A DNA stretch of 5,876 nt, from contig MNUV01000015.1 of assembly GCA_001871235.1 (NCBI GenBank), positions 2,955-8,830 of the forward strand, in the 5' to 3' direction. Both the position numbers and the translations under genes were made by a program. Positions 1 through 5,683 of this stretch are shown here, piece by piece; the stretch's first letter is position 1, and each line of letters begins with the position of its first letter. Under the pieces are notes generated by a model. That model had not been told where the DNA came from. It ran no database searches and saw nothing but the letters and a program-made list of their open reading frames with translations. This DNA comes from Candidatus Falkowbacteria bacterium CG1_02_41_21. GTDB lineage: Bacteria; Patescibacteriota; Patescibacteriia; Patescibacteriales; UBA12465.

Positions 1-383
1 AGATTTTGACTTTATATAAATCTGATCAGGTCATCATGGCGACTTATATTGCGACCGGTGATGTGGCCACCCTGACGATTAGGGGCACCTATAATGTTTG
101 GTTAAAAGTAAAAAAGACCAGAATGACCGGAGCTCCGCCGCTGGCCACCCATGTTTATGATCTGCCCGATGTTCCTTGGGTAATGTATTATAAAGGTTCC
201 TATTCGGTTCATGGAACTTATTGGCATGATAATTTCGGTTCGCAACGAAGCGCCGGTTGCACCAACGTGACCCAGGGCGATGCCAAGTTTATTTTTAATT
301 TAACCAGTCCGGACATCGGGACGCTAAATTCAGTTCGTTCGACAATTAATAACCCGGGAGTGGTTGTTAATAATCATTATTAA
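1..383 (+). CDS. L,D-transpeptidase (YkuD fold) catalytic domain, 5'-truncated by window edge
   Basis: This is the C-terminal part of an L,D-transpeptidase, an enzyme outside the cytoplasmic membrane that makes peptidoglycan cross-links (or attaches proteins) through an active-site cysteine. The frame is open from base 3 to the TAA at 381-383, so the true start and any signal peptide lie upstream; the TTG at base 6 is not a credible start. Counting from that TTG, the block VPWVMYY is at residues 56-62, HGTYWH at 69-74 and SAGCTN at 82-87, with the likely nucleophile Cys85 (codon 258-260) and the partner His69. About 125 residues are visible, enough for nearly the whole YkuD domain. One oddity is that the usual S-H-G-C reads S-A-G-C here. 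The family assignment is secure; the cellular role is inferred from the family. Confidence 0.9.
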   Translation, partial: ILTLYKSDQVIMATYIATGDVATLTIRGTYNVWLKVKKTRMTGAPPLATHVYDLPDVPWVMYYKGSYSVHGTYWHDNFGSQRSAGCTNVTQGDAKFIFNLTSPDIGTLNSVRSTINNPGVVVNNHY

Positions 384-397
384 TTTAATATTTTTTT
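367..397 (+). terminator. A/T-only inverted repeat followed by T-run; possible weak terminator
   Basis: A perfect inverted repeat with 8-base arms centred on C375 spans 367-383 and includes the stop codon of the L,D-transpeptidase gene. A run of seven T follows at 391-397. The stem has no G-C pairs and the T-run is not directly adjacent, so it would be weak. It may be only AT-rich sequence. Confidence 0.25.
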
Positions 398-443
398 GGT
401 CCTTGGCGATAGTCGGCGGTCAATTGCCAGAATAGCTATTGCT

Positions 444-860
444 ATGGACTATCGTAAATTTCAAACGCAAAGATTTTGGTGGCATTTAGTCTCCGCCCCG
501 ATTGTTTGGTTGCCCCTGCCGGCGATTATTGCTTTGGATATTTTGGGCGAGCTTTATCATCAAATTTGCTTTTCAATTTATGGGATAGCCAAGGTCAAGC
601 GGTCGGCTTATATCCAGATTATTGACCGGAATAAATTGCAGTATCTTAATCCTTTGGAAAAATTGGGTTGCATGTATTGCGGTTATGCTAATGGTGTCTT
701 GCTGTATTTGAAGGAAATCGCCGGTCGAACGGAAAAGTATTGGTGTGGGATTAAGCACCAGGACAAGCCCGGTTTTAAAGCTCAAGGTTATCAGACCGAA
801 GGCGACTTTGTCCCTTATGGCGACGAAGCCCAATTTAAGGAAAAATACCCCCTAAAATAG
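444..860 (+). CDS. Conserved-type small protein with hydrophobic N-terminal half and CxxC/CxxxH motif; function unknown
   Basis: This is a 138-aa protein if it starts at the ATG at 444. The frame is open further upstream to a TTG at 396, but those extra 16 codons read as unstructured sequence, so ATG is preferred. No Shine-Dalgarno sequence is visible; the 10-base palindrome AATAGCTATT lies at 431-440, just upstream. Residues about 11-48 are hydrophobic and aromatic-rich and could form one or two membrane-associated helices. The C-terminal half is soluble and carries CMYCGYANG (Cys76, Cys79) and YWCGIKH (Cys101, His105), which together look like a C2-C-H metal site. From memory it resembles a family of uncharacterised small proteins with the same YCGYANG...EKYWCGIKH signature. 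No function is assigned. It lies 60 bases after the L,D-transpeptidase gene and may be co-transcribed with it. The strong terminator at 877-909 ends its transcript. Confidence 0.8.
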   Translation: MDYRKFQTQRFWWHLVSAPIVWLPLPAIIALDILGELYHQICFSIYGIAKVKRSAYIQIIDRNKLQYLNPLEKLGCMYCGYANGVLLYLKEIAGRTEKYWCGIKHQDKPGFKAQGYQTEGDFVPYGDEAQFKEKYPLK

Positions 861-876
861 AATAGATTAAAGATTT

Positions 877-909
877 AAAACGCCCTCAATTAAGATTGGG
901 GGCGTTTTA
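877..909 (+). terminator. Strong rho-independent terminator
   Basis: A 14-bp stem pairs AAAACGCCCTCAAT (877-890) with ATTGGGGGCGTTTT (895-908), with one T-G wobble and a four-base TAAG loop. The stem ends in four T on the + strand. Because A and T tracts flank both sides it could also work in reverse. It separates the 444-860 gene from the promoter that starts six bases later. Confidence 0.85.
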
Positions 910-914
910 TAGTT

Positions 915-944
915 TTGACAGCAAAAGAGAAAAAATGCTATAAT
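915..944 (+). promoter_or_regulatory. Sigma-70 promoter with consensus -35 and extended -10, driving the signalling operon
   Basis: The -35 box TTGACA is at 915-920 and the -10 box TATAAT at 939-944. Both match consensus exactly, with an 18-base spacer. TGC at 936-938 supplies the extended -10 TGn motif. Transcription would start near 950-952, giving a leader of roughly 27 bases before the ATG at 979. It sits directly after a terminator and before the first kinase gene, as expected for the promoter of the five-gene cluster. No operator-like repeat is obvious around it. Confidence 0.88.
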
Positions 945-978
945 TTAAGCATAAAATATAAATTTTTAATCGTTTTTT

Positions 979-2190
979 ATGCCTCCTAAAAGCACTACTG
1001 CGGTTCCGGGAATTTCGGCCGATGAATTGGACAAAACTAAAGATGTCTATCGCTCTCTCCAGGAAAAGTTGGAATACTTATTTGATTCTTTGGCGCGAGA
1101 AAAAATTAATTTAGAGCTCCAAATGATTGAAGCGAAAAAGTTCCGCTTGGCCGTAGATAGCGCTTCGGATAATATTGTCATTACCGATCCGATGGGAACC
1201 ATATTTTATATCAATAAGGCGACGGAAAAAAATACCGGGTATACTTTTAATGAAGCGGTCGGCAAGAATCCGGGGGAATTATGGGGCGGACACATGGACC
1301 AAAATTATTATGCTGCCATGTGGGGCAAGATTAAGACCAAAAAAGAAGTTTTTATCGGTCAATTTGAAAATACTCGCAAGAACGGAGAAAAATATATCGT
1401 CGCCGTGGATATCTCTTCGGTGCTGGATGAATATGGCGAAATTTTATTTTTTGTTTCCATTGAAAGAGATATCACTCGAGAAATGATGATTGAACGCATG
1501 AAAGATGAGTTTGTGGGTTTAGCTTCGCATCAATTGCGGACCCCTTTAACCGGCATCAGGTGGTTTTCGGAATTATTATTGCGCAATAAGTATCAGAATT
1601 TAAATCAAGAGCAATTAGATTTTTTGGAGCAGATTAAAGTTTCCAATCAGCGCATGATTAAGTTGGTCAATGAATTATTGGACATCTCCCATATTGAAAC
1701 CGGACAGAAGTTTGAAATCAAAAAAGCCGATTTTAAAGTTAATGATGTCATTAACGAGGTTTTGACGGAAAATATTTCTTTAATTAAGACTAAATCCTTG
1801 AATGTTGTTAATGAAATACCCGATAATTTGTTAATTTTTGCCGATTATGTTAAAATAAGACAAGTCTTATCTAATTTAATCAGTAATGCCAGCAAATATA
1901 CTTCCGCCGGCAAAAATATCAATATTAAGGTTGCGGCCGATGACGGCCATGGTTTTACGGTAATTTCTGTGGCTGATGAAGGGATGGGAATCCCCACCGC
2001 TCAGAAGAGCCATTTATTTGAAAAATTCTTTCGGGCCGACAACGCTCGCGTGCAAGAGCCCAATGGCACGGGCTTGGGTTTATATATCGCGCGAGAACTG
2101 ATTAGGGCTCATGGAGGTGAAATGTGGTTTGAGTCCGAAGAAAATAAGGGAACGGTATTTTTCTTTTCCATTCCGCTTAAAATTAATTAA
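979..2190 (+). CDS. Soluble PAS-domain sensor histidine kinase (HisKA + HATPase_c)
   Basis: This 403-aa hybrid-free histidine kinase should autophosphorylate and pass phosphate to a receiver, probably one encoded next to it. Residues about 13-57 form a charged helical, likely coiled-coil, region. A PAS sensor domain covers about 53-165 and includes the typical FYINKATEKNTGYT stretch. The HisKA dimerisation helix has HQLRTPL at 184-190 with phospho-acceptor His184 (codon 1528-1530). The ATPase domain shows the N-box (NLISNASKY, Asn299 and Asn303), G1 DEGMGI (333-338), F-box FEKFF (347-351) and G2 GTGLGLYI (363-370), so every catalytic box is present. There is no membrane segment or signal peptide, so it is cytoplasmic. 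The residue after the phospho-His is Gln rather than the usual Glu/Asp. The ATG at 979 follows a T-rich leader with no Shine-Dalgarno sequence. It is the first gene of the operon; its ligand is unknown. Confidence 0.95.
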   Translation: MPPKSTTAVPGISADELDKTKDVYRSLQEKLEYLFDSLAREKINLELQMIEAKKFRLAVDSASDNIVITDPMGTIFYINKATEKNTGYTFNEAVGKNPGELWGGHMDQNYYAAMWGKIKTKKEVFIGQFENTRKNGEKYIVAVDISSVLDEYGEILFFVSIERDITREMMIERMKDEFVGLASHQLRTPLTGIRWFSELLLRNKYQNLNQEQLDFLEQIKVSNQRMIKLVNELLDISHIETGQKFEIKKADFKVNDVINEVLTENISLIKTKSLNVVNEIPDNLLIFADYVKIRQVLSNLISNASKYTSAGKNINIKVAADDGHGFTVISVADEGMGIPTAQKSHLFEKFFRADNARVQEPNGTGLGLYIARELIRAHGGEMWFESEENKGTVFFFSIPLKIN

Positions 2191-2210
2191 TATAATTAAA
2201 CATAGAATAT

Positions 2211-2582
2211 ATGAGAAAAAAAATTCTAATCGTTGAAGACGATGTGTTACTAGTTAAAGCCATCAGTTATGAGTTTGAGCAAGAAAATTTTGAAGTTTTT
2301 ACCGCCGGAAACGGTGAAGACGGTTTAAAGATGGCCGAGCAACATTTGCCCGATTTAATTTTGGCTGACATTAATATGCCGAAGATGGATGGCTTAGCCA
2401 TGTTGAAGGCTTTGCGGGCGACGGAATGGGGCAAAAATATGCTGGTCATTATGTTAACGAATTATAGCGATGAGCAAAGAGTGCTGGAGGCTTTGTCGCA
2501 GAAAGCTTTTTATTATTTGGTAAAGAGTGATTGGGACCTATCTCAGATTGTCGCCAAGGTTAAAGAGAAATTAGTTAATTAA
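2211..2582 (+). CDS. Stand-alone response regulator receiver domain (REC1)
   Basis: This is a 123-aa CheY-like receiver with no output domain. It opens with KKILIVEDD, giving the acidic Mg2+ pair Glu9/Asp10. The phospho-acceptor is Asp53 in LADINMPKMDG (codon 2367-2369), the switch Thr is Thr83 and the conserved Lys is Lys105 in LVKSD. All key residues are present, so it should be a working phospho-switch. The chain ends right after the last helix, so it must signal by binding a partner or by relaying phosphate. It starts 20 bases after the soluble kinase gene and ends 12 bases before the ankyrin gene. The upstream kinase is the most likely donor; the ankyrin protein is a candidate partner, both by position only. 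No Shine-Dalgarno sequence is seen before the ATG. Confidence 0.95.
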   Translation: MRKKILIVEDDVLLVKAISYEFEQENFEVFTAGNGEDGLKMAEQHLPDLILADINMPKMDGLAMLKALRATEWGKNMLVIMLTNYSDEQRVLEALSQKAFYYLVKSDWDLSQIVAKVKEKLVN

Positions 2583-2594
2583 TTTATTAATACT

Positions 2595-3344
2595 ATGGGA
2601 GATGAAGAAATCAAGGATTTGAATATTAGCGATGGCGGCAGTTATCCTTTGCACGAAGCGGTTAAAAGGGGCGATATTGAATTGGTGGCCGATTTAATCA
2701 AGAATGGCGCTGATGTTAATGATCGCAATCAAGATGGGACTACGGCTTTGATGCTGGCGGCTCGTTTCGGTCAAATTGATATTGTTGATTTATTGATTAA
2801 GAATAAGGCTAATGTTAATTTAAAAGATAATAATGGTTCCAATGCTTTGATTTTTGTGGCTTTCAACGGTAAACTGGATATCGTCAAGATGCTGATCGCC
2901 GCCGGTGTAATTCTAAATGAATTGAGCCGTCCAGGTGATTTTTCTTCCGTTTTCGCCTCGCAGCGAGCTTTAGTTTTCGCCGCTCAGAACGGGCATAGCG
3001 ATATTGTGGGGCTGCTGATTAAAAATGGCGTGGATGTTAACGGTCGCAGTAAAAATGGTTTGACGGCGCTGATGACGGCCGCTCGCAATAATCACTTGGA
3101 AACCGTAAAATTATTAGTGGAATCCGGAGCCGATGTTAATTTTAAATCCACTAATGGCACCACGGCTTTAATCAATGCCGTTCAAGGCGGATATTTAGAA
3201 GTGGTTAAATTTTTGATTGAAAAGGGAGCCGATGTCAATGCGGAAAATGAATATCACTCCAGCGCTTTGACGATTGCTCATAATAATCACTATGATTTGA
3301 TTGAAGAACTGTTGCTGAAAGCCGGAGCTAAAAATAATAAGTAA
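2595..3344 (+). CDS. Ankyrin-repeat protein, about seven repeats
   Basis: This 249-aa protein consists almost entirely of ankyrin repeats, which act as protein-binding scaffolds. Repeats fall at about residues 16-47, 48-80, 81-110, 124-154, 155-187, 188-220 and 221-249. The repeat-end Asn of the (G)ADVN motif occurs at 42, 75, 108 (as VILN), 149, 182 and 215. That is exact 33-residue spacing except for an 8-residue excess between repeats 3 and 4, where residues about 110-123 form a longer loop. The first repeat starts with SYPLHEAVKRGD like an N-terminal cap, and the last is degenerate and ends in AGAKNNK like a C-terminal cap, so the array looks complete. There is no signal peptide, membrane segment or enzymatic domain, so it is presumably cytoplasmic. 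It lies between the two receivers, with gaps of 12 and 6 bases. Acting as scaffold or effector for them is inference. Confidence 0.93.
   Translation: MGDEEIKDLNISDGGSYPLHEAVKRGDIELVADLIKNGADVNDRNQDGTTALMLAARFGQIDIVDLLIKNKANVNLKDNNGSNALIFVAFNGKLDIVKMLIAAGVILNELSRPGDFSSVFASQRALVFAAQNGHSDIVGLLIKNGVDVNGRSKNGLTALMTAARNNHLETVKLLVESGADVNFKSTNGTTALINAVQGGYLEVVKFLIEKGADVNAENEYHSSALTIAHNNHYDLIEELLLKAGAKNNK
2640..3341 (+). repeat. Tandem ankyrin repeat array (coding, 99-base period)
   Basis: The DVN-type codons at repeat ends fall at 2712, 2811, 3033, 3132 and 3231. Steps are 99 bases except one of 222 (2 x 99 + 24), which marks an 8-codon insertion. At DNA level the copies have diverged except for short shared strings such as GATGTTAAT, so this is an old protein repeat and not a recent expansion. 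Confidence 0.85.
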
Positions 3345-3350
3345 AATTTT

Positions 3351-3740
3351 ATGAAGATTTTGGTGATTGATAATGATACCAGTATCGGAATAACTATCAA
3401 GGCCGCTTTAGGTTTAAATGCTTCTTACGAAGTGATGGTTTGCTTGGGTGCCAAAGAAGGTCTGGAGGAAATGAAAAAAAATAAGTATAATTTGGTCCTG
3501 CTGGATTTTATGATGCCCGGAATCAGCGGAGTTGATTTATGCAAAACCATGGCGAGCGATGAGAAATTAAAATATATTCCGGTGATTTTAATTTCCGCCC
3601 TGCCGATAAGTTCCGAGGTTTTTCAACAATCCAATGACAATTTTAATCGGATTAGCGTGGTCAAGGGTCTTTTGGAAAAACCATTCAGCGTTGCTGAATT
3701 ATTGGGCAAAGTCGAATCGGTTTTAAATACGACTAAATAA
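3351..3740 (+). CDS. Stand-alone response regulator receiver domain (REC2), atypical acidic pocket
   Basis: This is a 129-aa CheY-like receiver without an output domain. It has the beta1 motif MKILVIDND, the phospho-acceptor Asp52 in LLDFMMPG (codon 3504-3506), Ser82 at the switch Thr/Ser position and Lys110-Pro111 in LEKPF, followed by a final helix. When beta1 is aligned with the usual VDDD pattern, the first acidic residue is Asp7 but the second, normally a direct Mg2+ ligand, is Asn8 (codon 3372-3374); Asp9 follows. Phosphorylation may therefore be altered, or Asp9 may compensate. Residues about 88-105 before the Lys form a longer loop than in REC1. It starts 6 bases after the ankyrin gene and ends 11 bases before the membrane kinase gene, which is its likely partner by position. 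The two receivers are clearly different in sequence, so this is not a recent duplication. Confidence 0.93.
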   Translation: MKILVIDNDTSIGITIKAALGLNASYEVMVCLGAKEGLEEMKKNKYNLVLLDFMMPGISGVDLCKTMASDEKLKYIPVILISALPISSEVFQQSNDNFNRISVVKGLLEKPFSVAELLGKVESVLNTTK

Positions 3741-3751
3741 TTTTTATATTC

Positions 3752-5092
3752 ATGAGAAACATTATTCATTTTTTTTCGCTGAAAATTCCGCGTAAAATAA
3801 TTTCGGTTTTATTATTTTTACTTTATTTTGCGGTGGTGATTCGATTTGTTCTGGAATATTCTTATCCCCCTCAGTCCTATTTTTTAATTGTGCTTTTTTC
3901 CTTTTCCAATCTGCCCTCGGCCCTTATTTTTATTTCGAAAAAGAGCAATCCGTACTTGCTGAGCGAATTGAGAGCGACGGAAAAAGCTTTGCAGGCGACT
4001 TATCGGCATTGGGACAGTCTTTTAAGCTTGTTGCCGCAAGCGGTTTTTAGCTATGCCAATAATGCCACCGGCAATATTTTATTCGTTAATGATTTTGGGG
4101 TCAAGCTTTTCGGTTATAGGGATTTGGATGATTTTAAAAAAATGGGTTATCTAGATATTTTTGATAAGTCGCAAAAGGCTAGAATTATGTCGGAGCGAGC
4201 CAATTTAATTGAGAAAAAAAATACGATGATCAGTGAATATGTCGGCTTAAAAAAGGACGGAACTAAATTTCCGGTGGCTCTTTATTCCACCCCGATTATA
4301 GACGACGATCATAAAGTTTCCGGAGTTTTGGGAATTTTGATTGATTTGTCGGAAATTAAGCGTTTTAAAGAAACGATTGATCAGCTGCACAGCCTGGACC
4401 AGGCTAAAGATGATTTTTTAAACATCGCCGCTCATGAACTTAAGACCCCTCTGACTTCCATCTTGGTGGTGAGTGAAATTTTGAAAACCAAGTCCAAAAC
4501 TTTAGGGGATCAAGAAATCGGCAAAGAAATTGATTTGCTTTTTGGCGAGGCGGAGCGTTTGAAAAAGATTGTGGATCAAATTTTGACCGCTACTCGATTT
4601 GAGAATAAACATAATGTCATTAAAAATGAAACTTTTGATTTATTAGCACTGATAAAAGATCATATCTCATCTTTGAAATCTTTGGCGGAACCGCGGAAGA
4701 GTCAGATTAATTTTGCCATTACCGAAAGAAAAGAAGCCTGGGTTAGCGCCGATCCCGATAAGATTTTAGAAGTTTTGAATAATTTTGTGGATAATGCCGT
4801 CAAATATGGCACTCCGGATCAGACCATTATTATTAAAACAATTTTAAGCGCGACGGAAGTGAAGGTTGAAGTTACTGATCAAGGCATCGGGATTGCTCCT
4901 GACAAAATCGGTCGGATGTTTTCCAAGTTCAGCCAGTTGGAGAATTCTTTGGCTCGGACGCAAGAGGGTATCGGCCTAGGTCTTTATATTTGTCGCTTGA
5001 TAGTTGAATCATATAAGGGAAGAGTGGGGGTCAACAGTGCCGTCGGTAAGGGCAGTACCTTTTATTTCTCCCTGCCGTTGGTTAAAAAATAA
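3752..5092 (+). CDS. Membrane-anchored PAS sensor histidine kinase (HisKA + HATPase_c)
   Basis: This 446-aa histidine kinase has two membrane helices at about residues 16-34 and 42-62, joined by only about seven residues, so it has almost no extracellular sensor. A linker leads to a cytoplasmic PAS domain (about 88-203; note FVNDFGVKLFGY and LKKDGTKFPVALYS), then a short coiled segment and HisKA with HELKTPL at 228-234. The phospho-acceptor is His228 (codon 4433-4435), followed by the usual Glu and with Thr231 at +3. The ATPase domain has the N-box NNFVDNAVKY (343-352), G1 DQGIGI (376-381), F-box MFSKF (389-393) and G2 GIGLGLY (406-412). All boxes are intact. It is the last gene of the operon, 11 bases after REC2, with a terminator about 25 bases downstream. 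The sensed signal is unknown; membrane state or an intracellular PAS ligand is more plausible than an external ligand. Confidence 0.95.
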   Translation: MRNIIHFFSLKIPRKIISVLLFLLYFAVVIRFVLEYSYPPQSYFLIVLFSFSNLPSALIFISKKSNPYLLSELRATEKALQATYRHWDSLLSLLPQAVFSYANNATGNILFVNDFGVKLFGYRDLDDFKKMGYLDIFDKSQKARIMSERANLIEKKNTMISEYVGLKKDGTKFPVALYSTPIIDDDHKVSGVLGILIDLSEIKRFKETIDQLHSLDQAKDDFLNIAAHELKTPLTSILVVSEILKTKSKTLGDQEIGKEIDLLFGEAERLKKIVDQILTATRFENKHNVIKNETFDLLALIKDHISSLKSLAEPRKSQINFAITERKEAWVSADPDKILEVLNNFVDNAVKYGTPDQTIIIKTILSATEVKVEVTDQGIGIAPDKIGRMFSKFSQLENSLARTQEGIGLGLYICRLIVESYKGRVGVNSAVGKGSTFYFSLPLVKK

Positions 5093-5117
5093 TAATATTC
5101 ATGTCCGATTGAAATAA

Positions 5118-5144
5118 AGAAAGACGGGTTTATCCGCCTTTTTT
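5118..5144 (+). terminator. Probable rho-independent terminator of the signalling operon
   Basis: AAAGACGG (5120-5127) pairs with CCGCCTTT (5134-5141) with one A-C mismatch and a six-base loop. A run of six T (5139-5144) forms the end of the stem and the tail. It lies 27 bases after the stop codon of the membrane kinase gene and before the next promoter, the expected place for the operon end. Confidence 0.65.
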
Positions 5145-5169
5145 GTTTGAGCTAAAATTATGGTATGAT
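5142..5169 (+). promoter_or_regulatory. Probable sigma-70 promoter (extended -10) for cytidine deaminase
   Basis: The -10 box TATGAT is at 5164-5169 and is preceded by TGG at 5161-5163, which gives an extended -10. The best -35 candidate is TTTGTT/TTGTTT at 5142-5148, a weak match at 15-16 bases spacing that overlaps the terminator T-run. Extended -10 promoters can work without a good -35. The leader to the ATG at 5198 would be about 20 bases. Confidence 0.55.
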
Positions 5170-5197
5170 ATTGGTCTAATCATTAATCTCTATTTTT

Positions 5198-5683
5198 ATG
5201 AAAAAAGTTAAATATCCCAGTTTGTCCCAGATTGAAAAAGACTTATTGGCGGAAGCGGAGAAGATGCTTACCCGAGCCTATAACCCCTATTCTCATTTTC
5301 ATGTCGGGGCTGCTATTTTGACCGCTGATAATAAGATTATCGGCGGCGCCAATGTGGAAAACGCCGCCTATGGCTCTTCTATTTGTGCGGAGCGCTCCGC
5401 TTTATTGCGGGCCAACGCTTTGGGGTATCGCCATTTCAAAAAAATTGCCATTATCACCAAGGCGGCCAAAGCCGACACCAAAGACATCTCCGCTCCTTGC
5501 TGCTCTTGCCGGCAAATGATTTATGAGTTTTCCCAACTCGCCGGAGAAGACATTGAGATTATTATGGCTAACACCAAAAAAACTAAGATTATGAAGGCTA
5601 AAATCAGTGAATTATTGCCACTGGCTTTTGGGCCTAAAGATTTAGGGGTAAATTTGAAGAAATATCCACTACTGTCCGGTTAA
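5198..5683 (+). CDS. cdd: Cytidine deaminase
   Basis: Cytidine deaminase is a cytoplasmic zinc enzyme that converts cytidine and deoxycytidine to uridine and deoxyuridine in pyrimidine salvage. The protein has 161 residues, somewhat longer than the usual bacterial tetrameric form (about 130), mainly through the C-terminal tail after FGPKDLG. Substrate-site residues are in PYSHFHVGAA (30-39) and NVENAAYG (52-59). The catalytic motif CAE has zinc ligand Cys63 (codon 5384-5386) and proton shuttle Glu65. The second motif PCCSCRQ supplies zinc ligands Cys101 and Cys104; its third residue is Cys where Gly is usual. LLPLAFGP near residues 139-146 matches the family's C-terminal motif. The ATG at 5198 follows a T-rich leader with no Shine-Dalgarno sequence. 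It has its own promoter and no evident link with the upstream signalling genes. Confidence 0.95.
   Translation: MKKVKYPSLSQIEKDLLAEAEKMLTRAYNPYSHFHVGAAILTADNKIIGGANVENAAYGSSICAERSALLRANALGYRHFKKIAIITKAAKADTKDISAPCCSCRQMIYEFSQLAGEDIEIIMANTKKTKIMKAKISELLPLAFGPKDLGVNLKKYPLLSG

Larger units (their letters stand above)
979..5092 (+). other. Five-gene operon: kinase - receiver - ankyrin - receiver - kinase
   Basis: Five genes lie on one strand with gaps of 20, 12, 6 and 11 bases and no internal terminator-like hairpin. They are bracketed by the promoter at 915-944 and the terminator at about 5118-5144. Co-transcription is therefore likely. Both receivers lack output domains and none of the five proteins has a recognisable DNA-binding domain, so the output is probably protein-protein contact. 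The order is nearly symmetrical, with the ankyrin gene at the centre. Confidence 0.8.

Noticed and set aside
573..833. 86-codon open frame on the minus strand
   Set aside because: It lies fully within the 444-860 gene, whose + strand translation has patterned Cys/His motifs; the minus-strand product shows no recognisable domain.
1175..1486. 103-codon open frame on the + strand in another frame
   Set aside because: It overlaps the PAS domain of the soluble kinase, which is unambiguous; the alternative product is rich in Arg/Lys with no domain.
2191..2196. TATAAT between the soluble kinase and REC1 genes, as a possible internal promoter
   Set aside because: There is no -35 box at proper spacing and no TGn extension, and such strings are expected by chance in AT-rich gaps.
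2267..2449. 60-codon open frame on the minus strand
   Set aside because: It lies within REC1, which has all receiver signature residues.
2640..3341. Tandem periodicity as a CRISPR-like or recent DNA repeat
   Set aside because: The 99-base period is explained by ankyrin repeats in a coding frame, and the DNA copies are diverged with no spacer structure.
2211..3740. REC1 and REC2 as a recent tandem duplication
   Set aside because: They share only the receiver fold and key residues; motifs, loop lengths and DNA sequence differ widely.
5101..5112. ATG-TCC-GAT-TGA after the operon, in a start-like TATTC-ATG context
   Set aside because: It has only three codons and lies just before the terminator; nothing supports expression.
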